Source: an uncultured Eubacteriales bacterium (lineage in GTDB: Bacteria > Bacillota_I > Bacilli_A > RF39 > UBA660). From it: DNA of 64,000 nt. The notes beneath the pieces were generated by a model. It was not told where the DNA came from, did not search any database, and saw nothing but the letters and a program-made list of their open reading frames with translations. Numbering within the stretch: the stretch's first letter is position 1; each line of letters starts with the position of its first letter. Position numbers and translations under genes: made by a program. Positions 45,028 to 53,816 of the stretch are shown here, piece after piece. The stretch lies in assembly GCA_905188025.1 (NCBI GenBank), contig CAJJKI010000004.1:1-64000 (forward strand), given 5' to 3'.

Positions 45028-46722
45028 TTAATAGTCTTTTGAAAAAGCTGATTTTATTTGATTGTATTTATTTATGTTAGATGATGAATTCCATGTAATA
45101 AATCCACCTTTTAAGCCGGCATTTGATAATGCTCTTGCTTGATCACTTATTTTAGTGGCATCATACGTAACTGTTGGGTTCCAATAAGGTGTATCGTAGG
45201 CTGTTATCCAAGTGCGAGCTACAGCTGGTGTAGGAATTTCTGTTTGTCTTTCAGCAGCGCCTTTTGCCCAGTTGTTGACTGTTTGATAAGCATTACTCCA
45301 TGTGTCTACGCTTCTTCCAAAGTGATCGGTATATGGCATAGAACTAATGACATCGACGATATTTGAAATGGCTGGCCAATATTGACCATATGATGTTACA
45401 TAAGTACCAGAACACTCTCCAAAAACGTCTACTGATAAATATACATTTTCTTTATGAATTTGATCGGCAGCATAATACAAGAAGTTTTGAACAGCTTCAG
45501 CTTTTTCTTCATTATATTTATTTTTAAAATCAGTGCTGCTATTTTGTGACATGTTGTATGCATCTTCGGGAAATCTTACATAATCAAATTGTATTTCATT
45601 GAAGCCCATATCATCGATGGCTTGTTTTGATAGAGCAACATTATATTCCCAGGCTCCCCTACTGAAAGCTGATGGCCATAACCTTGATGAGACTGGCGAA
45701 CTGATGCAATCTTCAGGATGATCTTTTCCATAATGAGGATCATTAAATACAACAATACGACCAATGACATATATTCCGGCTTTTTTAATTTTATCTATAG
45801 CTGATTTATAAGTATCATAACTGTTAATAGCAGTCTCATATGCTGTTTTAGAATACTCTTTTGCAATTTCCATTGGATATGCAAGAGCACCATCTTTTAA
45901 ATCTACAACGATGGCATTTACTCCACTTGATGTAGCTATCGATAAATATGAATCTATATTATTAATGACATTAGAGCCAGCATTCAAATACATTGCTTTA
46001 GCAGTTTTTTGAAGTGGGTTATCCGCAAATTCTGGTTTTTCATATGGATAATAATCTAAGGTTGAGGCTTTTCCACCATATAATTCTCTACTATATTTTC
46101 TATCTTTATGAATATCATGGGTATTATTTTCATTATAATTAGCAGTAGCTTGTTCTTCGGTATCAACTAAATATTTAGCATAAACCCAACCAGTGATATC
46201 ATCTTTTTTTATTTGATACATATTTACAGCACCTGTATCGTCTATTTTATCATAGTTAAGAATATCTATTTTATTTCCTTTTTTGATAAATGAATTTATT
46301 TTATAGTCTTTCTCATTTTCGTACACAGTTACTGAAGTTCTAATATATTTAGTAGTTTCTTGGACTATTTTTTTATTATCCTGTACTAAATACGCTTCAG
46401 GGATATAGTATGTATTTTCATCTATGGTAATTTCTTTATATTCAATATCACCTATAGTGATTGTTTTGTCTTTTGACTTTACTTTGGTTCCACGGACATA
46501 TTCTTTAGCTTCAGTCATTTTATCATTTTCTTTATCGTAGGAGTACACTGAAACATTATTGGTAGTTGATGCTAAATAATAAGTTTTATTAACTATCGCA
46601 ACGGGAGATGATTTCATTAATTTTGATACTCCTAGGATGATAACAATTATTAGCAGCAAAGTTAAAATTATAGGAACTATTTTCAATTTTCTTTTTTTAC
46701 GACTTCTCACTCTATTTGTCAT
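45028..46722 (-). CDS. Exported DUF4015 glycoside hydrolase-like protein with SH3-type repeats
   Basis: A 564-residue protein: a basic start, a membrane helix (about 14-35), one or two SH3-like segments (about 35-190, including IDDTGAVNMYQIKKDDITGWVYAKYLV), and a large TIM-barrel-like DUF4015 domain (about 240-560). The latter carries GVNAIVVDLKDG, IGRIVVFNDP, NEIQFDYVRFPED and LKGGFITWNSSSN. DUF4015 proteins are putative polysaccharide hydrolases, probably acting at the cell wall. The ATG at 46722 follows AGGTGATAAA. Confidence 0.85.
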   Translation of the reverse strand: MTNRVRSRKKRKLKIVPIILTLLLIIVIILGVSKLMKSSPVAIVNKTYYLASTTNNVSVYSYDKENDKMTEAKEYVRGTKVKSKDKTITIGDIEYKEITIDENTYYIPEAYLVQDNKKIVQETTKYIRTSVTVYENEKDYKINSFIKKGNKIDILNYDKIDDTGAVNMYQIKKDDITGWVYAKYLVDTEEQATANYNENNTHDIHKDRKYSRELYGGKASTLDYYPYEKPEFADNPLQKTAKAMYLNAGSNVINNIDSYLSIATSSGVNAIVVDLKDGALAYPMEIAKEYSKTAYETAINSYDTYKSAIDKIKKAGIYVIGRIVVFNDPHYGKDHPEDCISSPVSSRLWPSAFSRGAWEYNVALSKQAIDDMGFNEIQFDYVRFPEDAYNMSQNSSTDFKNKYNEEKAEAVQNFLYYAADQIHKENVYLSVDVFGECSGTYVTSYGQYWPAISNIVDVISSMPYTDHFGRSVDTWSNAYQTVNNWAKGAAERQTEIPTPAVARTWITAYDTPYWNPTVTYDATKISDQARALSNAGLKGGFITWNSSSNINKYNQIKSAFSKDY

Positions 46723-46879
46723 TTTATCACCTATCATTAGTATAACACAGTTAGGCTTTTTTTACCATATTTTATTTATGAATGTTAAGACTTTTTAAAA
46801 AAATTAAACTTGAAAATAACTTACAATAATCAATTCTATTTCTAATCATATAAATGTATAATTAATGTAAAATTAAATG

Positions 46880-46908
46880 TTGAATATTAAGCCGTTTTTT
46901 GATAAAAT
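46880..46908 (+). promoter_or_regulatory. Promoter of DUF192-gpsA
   Basis: TTGAAT (46880-46885), 17-base spacer, TAAAAT (46903-46908). Confidence 0.78.
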
Positions 46909-46929
46909 TTAGATAGGTAGTGATAGAAA

Positions 46930-47247
46930 ATGAAATTTATTTATAACAATAAAGAAATTGAGTTAATTAATTGTAAATCTTTTTATACTAGACTTATGGG
47001 AAATATGTTTAAAAAGAATATTTCTAAAGCCTTATTATTTGAAAAATGCAATAGTATTCATACTTTCTTTATGCGAGAGAAAATCGATGTAATAATGTGT
47101 GATAAGGATAATTGTATTAAAGTTGTTTTTAAAAATCTAGATAAAAATAGAATTATATGGCCTCAAAGGGGAGCAACTAAAACACTAGAGTTTCCAACTG
47201 GTTATTATGACTTTAAAGTTAATGATAAAATAAGGATGGTGAAATAA
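46930..47247 (+). CDS. DUF192-like protein
   Basis: A 105-residue protein. RLMGNMFKKNISKALLFEKCNSIHTFFMREKIDVIMCD follows the DUF192 pattern (R-x-x-GLM, then a F-M-x-x-x-IDV strand). Bacterial DUF192 proteins are often exported, but here no signal peptide is seen. Its stop codon overlaps the gpsA ATG (TAATG), so the two are coupled. Function unknown. Confidence 0.75.
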   Translation: MKFIYNNKEIELINCKSFYTRLMGNMFKKNISKALLFEKCNSIHTFFMREKIDVIMCDKDNCIKVVFKNLDKNRIIWPQRGATKTLEFPTGYYDFKVNDKIRMVK

Positions 47248-48221
47248 TGAAAGTAGCAATACTTGGTGCTGGAGCTTATGGTTTGGCTTTGGCAAATACT
47301 CTTACTGATAATAATGTTACTGTAAATATATGGACTAAAGTTAAGCAGGAATATGAATTACTATCAAATGAAGGAGAAAATGAAAAAGTTTTACCTGGTT
47401 TTAAGCTTAATGAAAAGATGCAACTATGTGAAAATATGGCGGATGCTATTAATGATGCAGAAATAATTTTTGTAGTTGTAGCTAGTAAATACTTAATGAA
47501 TACCTTAGATGAAATAAAAAGATACTATAACAAAAAACAAGTTATTTGTATTGCTTCTAAAGGAGTTTTACAAGAAAAGCTATTTTTTATGAGTAAGATT
47601 TTTAGTAAGGAATTAAATACTAAGAAAATAGTTATTTTATCAGGAGGAACTTTTGCAAAAGATATGCTTATCAAAGAGCCAATGGGATTAATGATAGGTA
47701 CTAAAGATAAATCTAGCGGTGTGCTTACTAAGAAGAGCTTAGAAAATGAATATTTGAAGGCTGTTATATCACGTGATACTATTGGAATAGAAATTTGCGG
47801 AGCATTCAAAAATATTTTTGCTATTTCTCTTGGAATGATTGAAGGACTTCAGTACAATGAATCCACTAAGTGTATGTTTGTTACTAAGGCTATTAATGAA
47901 CTTGGACAAATGATAAGTTTCTTTGGGGGAAATGAGAATACTATTTTAAGTTATGCAGGTATTGGTGATTTATGGCTGACAGGTACTTCTACTAATAGTA
48001 GAAATTATACTTTGGGGCTAATGATTGGTAAGAGACTTAATCAACAGGAAATTAAGCAATATATTAGTAATAACACTATTGAGGGGCTTGATTCTTTGGT
48101 AGCTATATACAGGATACTGGAATCTATAAAATGTAAGAGTAAGTTTATTTCTTGTCTATATAACATTATTTATAACAACGAATCATTAGAAGCATTAAAA
48201 AAATATTTGATTGACAATTAA
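47247..48221 (+). CDS. gpsA: Glycerol-3-phosphate dehydrogenase
   Basis: A 324-residue NAD(P)-dependent enzyme making sn-glycerol-3-phosphate for phospholipids. The nucleotide site is AILGAGAYGLALA; later signatures are IASKGVL, GTFAKDM, EICGAFKNIFAISLGM and AGIGDLWLTGTSTNSRNYTLG. The catalytic Lys is in the GAFKN segment. It is a normal length for the family. A bidirectional terminator follows. Confidence 0.95.
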   Translation: MKVAILGAGAYGLALANTLTDNNVTVNIWTKVKQEYELLSNEGENEKVLPGFKLNEKMQLCENMADAINDAEIIFVVVASKYLMNTLDEIKRYYNKKQVICIASKGVLQEKLFFMSKIFSKELNTKKIVILSGGTFAKDMLIKEPMGLMIGTKDKSSGVLTKKSLENEYLKAVISRDTIGIEICGAFKNIFAISLGMIEGLQYNESTKCMFVTKAINELGQMISFFGGNENTILSYAGIGDLWLTGTSTNSRNYTLGLMIGKRLNQQEIKQYISNNTIEGLDSLVAIYRILESIKCKSKFISCLYNIIYNNESLEALKKYLIDN

Positions 48222-48252
48222 TATTTAATATTGTGATTATTATTTGGCATAG

Positions 48253-48311
48253 AAAAACTGTCCTTTATACATATACATAGATTTAAGTAAATGGATATAG
48301 GACAGTTTTTT
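48253..48311. terminator. Bidirectional terminator between gpsA and sigE
   Basis: Stem AAACTGTCC/GGACAGTTT with an extended AT stem and T-runs on both sides; serves gpsA (+) and the spoIIGA-sigE operon (-). Confidence 0.85.
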
Positions 48312-48319
48312 ACATATAA

Positions 48320-49003
48320 TTAACTTTTTATAATTGACTTTAATTTCTTTATTACTTTTTTTTCTATTCTTGAAATATATGATTGACTAATTCCTAATAA
48401 ACTGGCAACATCTTTTTGAGTCATTTCTTTTTTACCATTTAAACCATATCTTAATTCAATAATTTCTTTATCACGAGGAGATAATTTTTCAATTTCTTCT
48501 AGCAAAATACTTTTATCTAATTCATCGTCAAGGCCTTTGGTAACAATATCTTTTTCAGTTCCTAGAACGTCTTCAAGATGAAGCTCATTGCCATCTGAGT
48601 CGTAACTTAAACTATCTTCAAAACTAACTTCCGTTTTTTTGCGTTTTATTTTTCTTAAGTGCATCAATATTTCATTATCTATGCACCTAGATGCATAAGT
48701 GGCTAGTTTTATATTTTTATCCAAACGATAAGTGTTGACTGCTTTAATTAGACCGATGGTTCCAATAGACACTAAATCTTCTAGATCAGTCCCAGTATTA
48801 TCATATTTTTTGGCTAAAAATACTACTAGTCGAAGATTGTGTTCAATCAACTTATTTCTAGCTTTGGCATCATTGTTCATAGATTTTTCAACATACTTCA
48901 TTTCTTCTTCTTTAGTTAGTGGTTCTGGTAAGATATCAGTGCTTCCTACAAATAATATTCTTTGATACTTCTTCATTATTTTTATAAATAATTTTTTTAA
49001 CAT
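48320..49003 (-). CDS. sigE: Sporulation sigma factor sigma-E (pro-form)
   Basis: A 227-residue sigma-70 factor that closely follows B. subtilis SigE: NLRLVVFLAKKYDNTG, EDLVSIGTIGLIKAVNTYRLDKNIKLATYASRCIDNEILMHLR and the region 4 run TQKDVASLLGISQSYISRIEKKVIK. The pro-region (about 1-18, MLKKLFIKIMKKYQRIL) is shorter than the 27 residues of B. subtilis but equally basic and hydrophobic. It is normally cleaved by SpoIIGA, which is encoded just upstream with a 7-base overlap. Sigma-E directs mother-cell transcription after septation. Confidence 0.95.
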   Translation of the reverse strand: MLKKLFIKIMKKYQRILFVGSTDILPEPLTKEEEMKYVEKSMNNDAKARNKLIEHNLRLVVFLAKKYDNTGTDLEDLVSIGTIGLIKAVNTYRLDKNIKLATYASRCIDNEILMHLRKIKRKKTEVSFEDSLSYDSDGNELHLEDVLGTEKDIVTKGLDDELDKSILLEEIEKLSPRDKEIIELRYGLNGKKEMTQKDVASLLGISQSYISRIEKKVIKKLKSIIKS

Positions 49004-49767
49004 AATTGTCTCCCCTCTAATATTTTTTTATTTAAGATACAATCTGCTCCTTCAATACCCACTTCATCAATCAATCCAATTAAAACATTTTTTACTTCCC
49101 CTACTTTATCAAGATATATTTTTTCTGGTTTGAAACACTCCATTATTCCGTGACTGTCAATAGTATTGTAGGGAACAATAATTATTTTTTCATCTTGGTA
49201 ATTAATAAGATCTTTTTTTATCAAAATTATGGGGCGATGCTTATATGGATCTTTTAGAGTATTACCGGTATCTAAAAATGCACTTACTGTGATTTTTGGC
49301 TTGTCTTTTAAATATATGTCAAGAAGATAATAATTAGAATATGTTATTTTTATTTTTTTAATACTCTTGATATAGGTAAAAGTAATTATAGGAAATATGA
49401 TGATTAATGCTAAAAAGTTTAGAAATGTATTATCTAACTTTGGTAGAAAGTATATATTAATTAAATATATTGAACCTGCTAAAAAAATACTTACAAGATA
49501 TAGGTAAATAACATTTTTTATGGTGTATATAATATCTTTATACTTGAATGCTACTAATGACATAATAATAGAAAATATTATTGATATTAAAAATATAACT
49601 ATTTTATCAATTTTAGTAAAGATAAATATCAAAGGAATGCATCCTATTACTGAAGCAAGGAATATATTAGAAATTTTTGTATGACGATTTAGCAAAACAC
49701 TTACTCCTAATAAAATGCAATAGTTGGATATTAAATCTTCTAAGACCAATAAATCTACATACACCAT
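48997..49767 (-). CDS. spoIIGA: Sigma-E processing peptidase SpoIIGA
   Basis: A 256-residue protein with five predicted N-terminal membrane helices (to about 140) and a cytoplasmic aspartic protease domain. The catalytic motif is SAFLDTGNTLKDPYKHRPIILI near residue 163. The N-terminal VYVDLLVLEDLISNYCIL resembles the first helix of SpoIIGA. It matures pro-sigma-E in response to SpoIIR. Operon order spoIIGA-sigE is the classic spoIIG arrangement. Confidence 0.94.
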   Translation of the reverse strand: MVYVDLLVLEDLISNYCILLGVSVLLNRHTKISNIFLASVIGCIPLIFIFTKIDKIVIFLISIIFSIIMSLVAFKYKDIIYTIKNVIYLYLVSIFLAGSIYLINIYFLPKLDNTFLNFLALIIIFPIITFTYIKSIKKIKITYSNYYLLDIYLKDKPKITVSAFLDTGNTLKDPYKHRPIILIKKDLINYQDEKIIIVPYNTIDSHGIMECFKPEKIYLDKVGEVKNVLIGLIDEVGIEGADCILNKKILEGRQLC

Positions 49768-49783
49768 TTAAATCACCTATTTA

Positions 49784-49816
49784 ATTATAAAACTAATTAA
49801 AAGAATAAATTGTCAA
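49784..49816 (-). promoter_or_regulatory. spoIIG-type promoter with 21-base spacer and possible Spo0A box
   Basis: Minus-strand TTGACA (49811-49816) and TATAAT (49784-49789) are both perfect but lie 21 bases apart. The B. subtilis spoIIG promoter has the same oddity (22 bases) and is activated by Spo0A. TTTGACA here is one base from the Spo0A heptamer TTCGACA and overlaps the -35. Confidence 0.65.
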
Positions 49817-49845
49817 AAAAGAGCTAACAATAGTTAACTCTTTAT
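49812..49845 (-). terminator. Terminator downstream of comEC
   Basis: Minus-strand stem AAAGAGTTAAC/GTTAGCTCTTT with TTTTTT; the T-run merges into the spoIIG -35. It ends a 160-base comEC 3' region that contains no gene. Confidence 0.8.
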
Positions 49846-50004
49846 CTATATAAACGCAAGCTCTGCGAACTCACGGCACATTATATATTATGCACAAAAT
49901 CATAAAAAGTTTACCTTATTGTGTGTTTTTTCTTTAGATATTTGCTTATGCAATCCATATTAAAACTATTTCTTACTGTGTTATATTTGTCAATTGTATT
50001 AATT

Positions 50005-52062
50005 TTATGGACTATAAGTTTTAATCATATATTTATTATTACTTATTTTTATTTCAATCGAACCATTTAAATCTGTTCTATAGACTTTGCTATTACTTAA
50101 TACTTCTAATACTGATTCTTTTGGATGACCATACTTATTATTTTTACCAACACTAATTAATGAATACTTTGGATGAATATTTGTAATAAATTCTTCACTA
50201 CTACTGGTATTTGAACCATGATGACCTACTTTTAAAAAGTCTATACTTTCTAGATTATATTTTTTTAATATATCTTTTTCTTTTGACAAACCAGCATCTC
50301 CCATAAATAAAAATCTATAATTATTATAATTCGTATATATTACATTTGAATTATCATTCTCGTTATCATAATGTTTTGTATTCAAAAACTCTAATTTGTT
50401 ATTTTTAATACTTATTTTATTTATACAATAATAGGATGGAATTTGTTTTTCTTTCAACAATTTATTTAGTTCTTTTTCTAGGGTATTTATAGGGCCACAA
50501 TTAAATACTACATTTTTGACTTTAAAATTGTTTACTAGAACATTAGAATCTCCCATATGGTCATAGTCTCCATGAGTTAGTATTAAATAATCTAATTTAG
50601 TAACACCAAAACTTTTAAGATATGGTATAGTTTTATTAATGGCTACTTGATAATCACTATTCACGATACCACCAGTATCAATTAAAATATTTCCTTGATT
50701 ATGAGGATATTTTATAAAGATTGAATCACCTTGTCCAACGTCTAAGTAAGTTACTGTAAATGATGAATCGATTAATGGATATAATTTATGGGATACAATA
50801 ATAATTAATAAATATATATTTTTCTTATTGTAAATAAATAAGTAGATAAGTATGTAATATATTAATACAATAATTATTGATGGCTTAGAAAAGACAATTT
50901 GACCTATTTTGTATTTATATATAGTTAGAGAAATGAATTGTAAAATAGAAGTAAAAATATTTAAGATAACGCTTAATTTTGGAATAATGAAACACACTAA
51001 TGATAGTGGAAATATTATGATACTTACAAAGGGAATTAAAAATATATTTAAAATAATGGAGAAAACGTTTACTTGATAAAAGTTGTAAATACAAATGGGA
51101 AATGATACTAAGAATGAAATGAAAGACGTATATAGAGACTTCATTATTTTATTTTTAATATTTTTTAATTTATAACTGAATAGTACTAGTGAGAAAGAAA
51201 TGAGATATGAATATTGAAAAGAAATGTTATATAGATAATATGGGTTTATAATTAGCATTATTGTTAGTACAAAACACATGATATCCAAATTCTTTATTTT
51301 CAAATTAAAAAGTTTATTTATAGCAAATAATATATACATAGTTAAACTACGAATAACAGATGGTGAAGAACCTACAAGGAGGGAATAAAATATAAGAAAT
51401 GAGATGACTATACTATAATTATAATAGTTATTATAAGATATTCTTTTCATGACATATAAAATAATAGCGGCAAATAAACTTATATGCATACCTGAAATAG
51501 AAAACAAATGAGAAACGCCATTTTGCTGGTAGCTTTTACTTGTTTCTTCATCTAAAGAAGAAGTATCCCCTAAAATGAAAATTTTTAAATATTCATTGGC
51601 ATAAGTTATTTTATCGATTCGTTCATTAATCTTACCTTTTAAGTAATATATTACATTAGTATTATTAGCAGTTTTAGTTACTGACTTGGCTGTAACAGTA
51701 TAAAATATATTATTGTTAAGGAGGTATCTCTTATAATTGAACTGATTGGGAACAGTATTATTACTTGGTACTTTTATTTTTCCTGATACAGATATTTCGT
51801 CACCTAAATTAATATCTTCTAATAATTCTTGGTAGTAGTTTATTACTATTTTTTCTTTACCTTTAATATAAAATGCAGTTTTATCGTTATTGATTTTCTT
51901 TTTATAGACTATACCTTTAAATTTTATTTCTGACTTATCATAAACGCTTTTTTGTGGATAAAAAATGGTAAAAATTATTGCAACTATTAAAGATAAAACA
52001 GCTAATACCTTGAAGATATATCTATTTCTTAAAACATATTTTAAATAATTTATACTTAACAT
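50005..52062 (-). CDS. comEC: DNA uptake channel ComEC
   Basis: A 685-residue competence protein. An N-terminal external OB-like domain (about 30-130), the ComEC/Rec2 membrane core with GVSHLFSISGMHISLFAAI and SSPSVIRSLTMY (about 170-430), and a C-terminal metallo-beta-lactamase-like domain with LDVGQGDSIFI, LILTHGDYDHMGD and VGHHGSNTSSS (metal and nuclease motifs). It carries single-stranded DNA into the cell. It follows comEA by one base. Confidence 0.96.
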   Translation of the reverse strand: MLSINYLKYVLRNRYIFKVLAVLSLIVAIIFTIFYPQKSVYDKSEIKFKGIVYKKKINNDKTAFYIKGKEKIVINYYQELLEDINLGDEISVSGKIKVPSNNTVPNQFNYKRYLLNNNIFYTVTAKSVTKTANNTNVIYYLKGKINERIDKITYANEYLKIFILGDTSSLDEETSKSYQQNGVSHLFSISGMHISLFAAIILYVMKRISYNNYYNYSIVISFLIFYSLLVGSSPSVIRSLTMYILFAINKLFNLKIKNLDIMCFVLTIMLIINPYYLYNISFQYSYLISFSLVLFSYKLKNIKNKIMKSLYTSFISFLVSFPICIYNFYQVNVFSIILNIFLIPFVSIIIFPLSLVCFIIPKLSVILNIFTSILQFISLTIYKYKIGQIVFSKPSIIIVLIYYILIYLFIYNKKNIYLLIIIVSHKLYPLIDSSFTVTYLDVGQGDSIFIKYPHNQGNILIDTGGIVNSDYQVAINKTIPYLKSFGVTKLDYLILTHGDYDHMGDSNVLVNNFKVKNVVFNCGPINTLEKELNKLLKEKQIPSYYCINKISIKNNKLEFLNTKHYDNENDNSNVIYTNYNNYRFLFMGDAGLSKEKDILKKYNLESIDFLKVGHHGSNTSSSEEFITNIHPKYSLISVGKNNKYGHPKESVLEVLSNSKVYRTDLNGSIEIKISNNKYMIKTYSP

Positions 52063-52063
52063 A

Positions 52064-52756
52064 TTATACAGTTATGCTGTCTTTAATTTCTTCATATAGT
52101 TTTTCCCCTATTCCATCTACTTCTAATAATTCATTAATGCTTTTAAACTTTCCTACTTTTTCACGATATTTTATAATAGACTCTGCTTTTGAAGCTCCAA
52201 TTCCTGATAATTTTTGGAGTTCTTCTAACGAAGCTGTATTAATATTTATTATGTTACTTGTACCAGTGCCATTGCCTATTTCTCCTGTTATTTTGTCGTT
52301 AATACAACCATCATTCTTAATATTAGGACAATTGCACTCTTTATCAATATACTTTACGACAGTGTCAACAATGTTAGAGTTTTTTATTTCTTCATCAGTA
52401 TAGATAATTATTACCATTTCATCAGTTACTTTTTTAGCAAGATTATTTACTGAAGTATTGGCATTCTCAGTTAAACCACCTGCTAATGATATGATATCAT
52501 TGATTGTTTTGTTGCATTCAACCGAATATACTCCAGGATTTGATACGGCTCCTTTTATGTCTACATTGCATAGAGTTTGCTTATCCTCTGGAGACTCTTT
52601 TTCAGAATTGGTAATAGTTAATTCATTATTGTTGTTGTTTGTATCTAAAACATATTTCTTACTATTTAACTTATTTTTAATAGCAACAAAAGACACTATT
52701 AGTAGTACTATTATAATGATTGTGATGGGATATTTTATTTTTCTTATAAATTTCAT
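52064..52756 (-). CDS. comEA: DNA receptor ComEA
   Basis: A 230-residue protein: membrane anchor (about 8-25), SLBB domain (VDIKGAVSNPGVYSVE to IYTDEE, about 60-130), linker, and a helix-hairpin-helix DNA-binding domain (ININTASLEELQKLSGIGASKAESIIKYREKVGKF with a second hairpin VDGIGEKLYEEI). It binds external double-stranded DNA and hands it to ComEC. The ATG at 52756 follows GGAGGAG. The leader is shared with the gene at 22329. Confidence 0.96.
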   Translation of the reverse strand: MKFIRKIKYPITIIIIVLLIVSFVAIKNKLNSKKYVLDTNNNNNELTITNSEKESPEDKQTLCNVDIKGAVSNPGVYSVECNKTINDIISLAGGLTENANTSVNNLAKKVTDEMVIIIYTDEEIKNSNIVDTVVKYIDKECNCPNIKNDGCINDKITGEIGNGTGTSNIININTASLEELQKLSGIGASKAESIIKYREKVGKFKSINELLEVDGIGEKLYEEIKDSITV

Positions 52757-52839
52757 TTTTACTCCTCCTTTTTGGCCCTTCACTATTATTATTGTGGGAA
52801 TTTTGATGATTTACTTTTTTTGGATACAAATTTAGACAA
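52757..52839 (-). promoter_or_regulatory. comEA leader element (copy B of the shared element)
   Basis: Minus strand from 52839: TTGTCTAAATTT, CAAAAAAAGTAAA (around 52813-52822), TAGTGAAGGGCCAA, then the ribosome-binding site. It matches copy A at 23427-23505 block by block, with different sequence in between. Confidence 0.7.
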
Positions 52840-52940
52840 CTTTGGTAAGATTTTGAGAGATAATTACTATATAGTTATTTTTTATTGATTTGACAAGTTG
52901 AAAATTAATACAATTAAATTTAATTACCACAAAAAAATGT

Positions 52941-52969
52941 TTGACTTTTTGAAATAATAAATGTATAAT
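52941..52969 (+). promoter_or_regulatory. Promoter of the sortase gene, with operator-like palindrome
   Basis: TTGACT (52941-52946), 17-base spacer, TATAAT (52964-52969). The perfect palindrome TTAGTCGACTAA (52972-52983) lies over the expected start site and could bind a repressor. Confidence 0.8.
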
Positions 52970-53019
52970 ATTTAGTCGACTAAGGGATTGACTGGACTTA
53001 TATTGGAAGGTGATATTTT

Positions 53020-53772
53020 ATGAAGAAAAAATATTTACTATTAGGATTAATATTTGTTTTACTTATAGGAGTTATTGGCGGAGGATACTTTTATTTTAGT
53101 ACTAGAAATAATGATAAAACTCCTCATGAAATTACTGAACCTAGTAAGGAAGTAATTAAGAATGATGGGGATGAAAATGATGAGAAAGATAAATATAAAG
53201 AAATTATTCAGGGATATAAAAACGAGTTTAATAATAATGACGTTGTTGGGGAAATAACAATAGTTAATACTGATTATAAAAAAGCCATTATGCAAGCGAG
53301 TGATAATGACTATTATTTGAATCATACTGAAGACAATACTAGTAGTTATATGGGAGCAATATATTTAGACTTTAGAGTTGATATTGATAGTGGGCGTAAG
53401 TTACTTATTTATGGACACAATTCTGCTAATATAGATATGCCATTTAAGGTGTTAGAAAAATATTATGATTATAATTATTACAAAGAACATGAATATATAA
53501 AAATTACTACTGAAAATAAAGTTAGATTATATAAAATATATGCTGTTTATGTGGAGCCAACGGATTTTAGTTATATGCAAACTGACTTTAATAATGATGA
53601 TGAATGGTATGAACATATTAAGCACTTTAAAAATAAAAGCATGTATGATACTGGTGTTGATATAAGTAGTAATGATAATATTTTGATTTTACAAACTTGT
53701 AGTACACATAGAGACTATATAAATTATAAACGTAAATTTATGCTAGTAATTGCTAAGGAAGTTAATGAATAA
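53020..53772 (+). CDS. srtB: Class B sortase
   Basis: A 250-residue membrane-anchored transpeptidase. N-terminal anchor (about 4-27), charged linker, then the sortase fold with His133 (YGHNS), Cys227 (LILQTCST) and Arg239 (YKRKFMLVIAKE), the full catalytic triad. The spacing and the TCST context fit class B. It joins surface proteins to peptidoglycan. The convergent Ig-like protein next door is a candidate partner, although it has no clear sorting motif. Confidence 0.93.
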   Translation: MKKKYLLLGLIFVLLIGVIGGGYFYFSTRNNDKTPHEITEPSKEVIKNDGDENDEKDKYKEIIQGYKNEFNNNDVVGEITIVNTDYKKAIMQASDNDYYLNHTEDNTSSYMGAIYLDFRVDIDSGRKLLIYGHNSANIDMPFKVLEKYYDYNYYKEHEYIKITTENKVRLYKIYAVYVEPTDFSYMQTDFNNDDEWYEHIKHFKNKSMYDTGVDISSNDNILILQTCSTHRDYINYKRKFMLVIAKEVNE

Positions 53773-53777
53773 TAATT

Positions 53778-53815
53778 AAAAAGCCATATTATGACTATAT
53801 GTTAATAATATGACT
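53778..53815. terminator. Bidirectional terminator between sortase and Ig-like protein genes
   Basis: Stem AAAAGCCATATTAT/ATAATATGACTTTT (one mismatch) with T-runs in both directions. Confidence 0.75.
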
Positions 53816-53816
53816 T

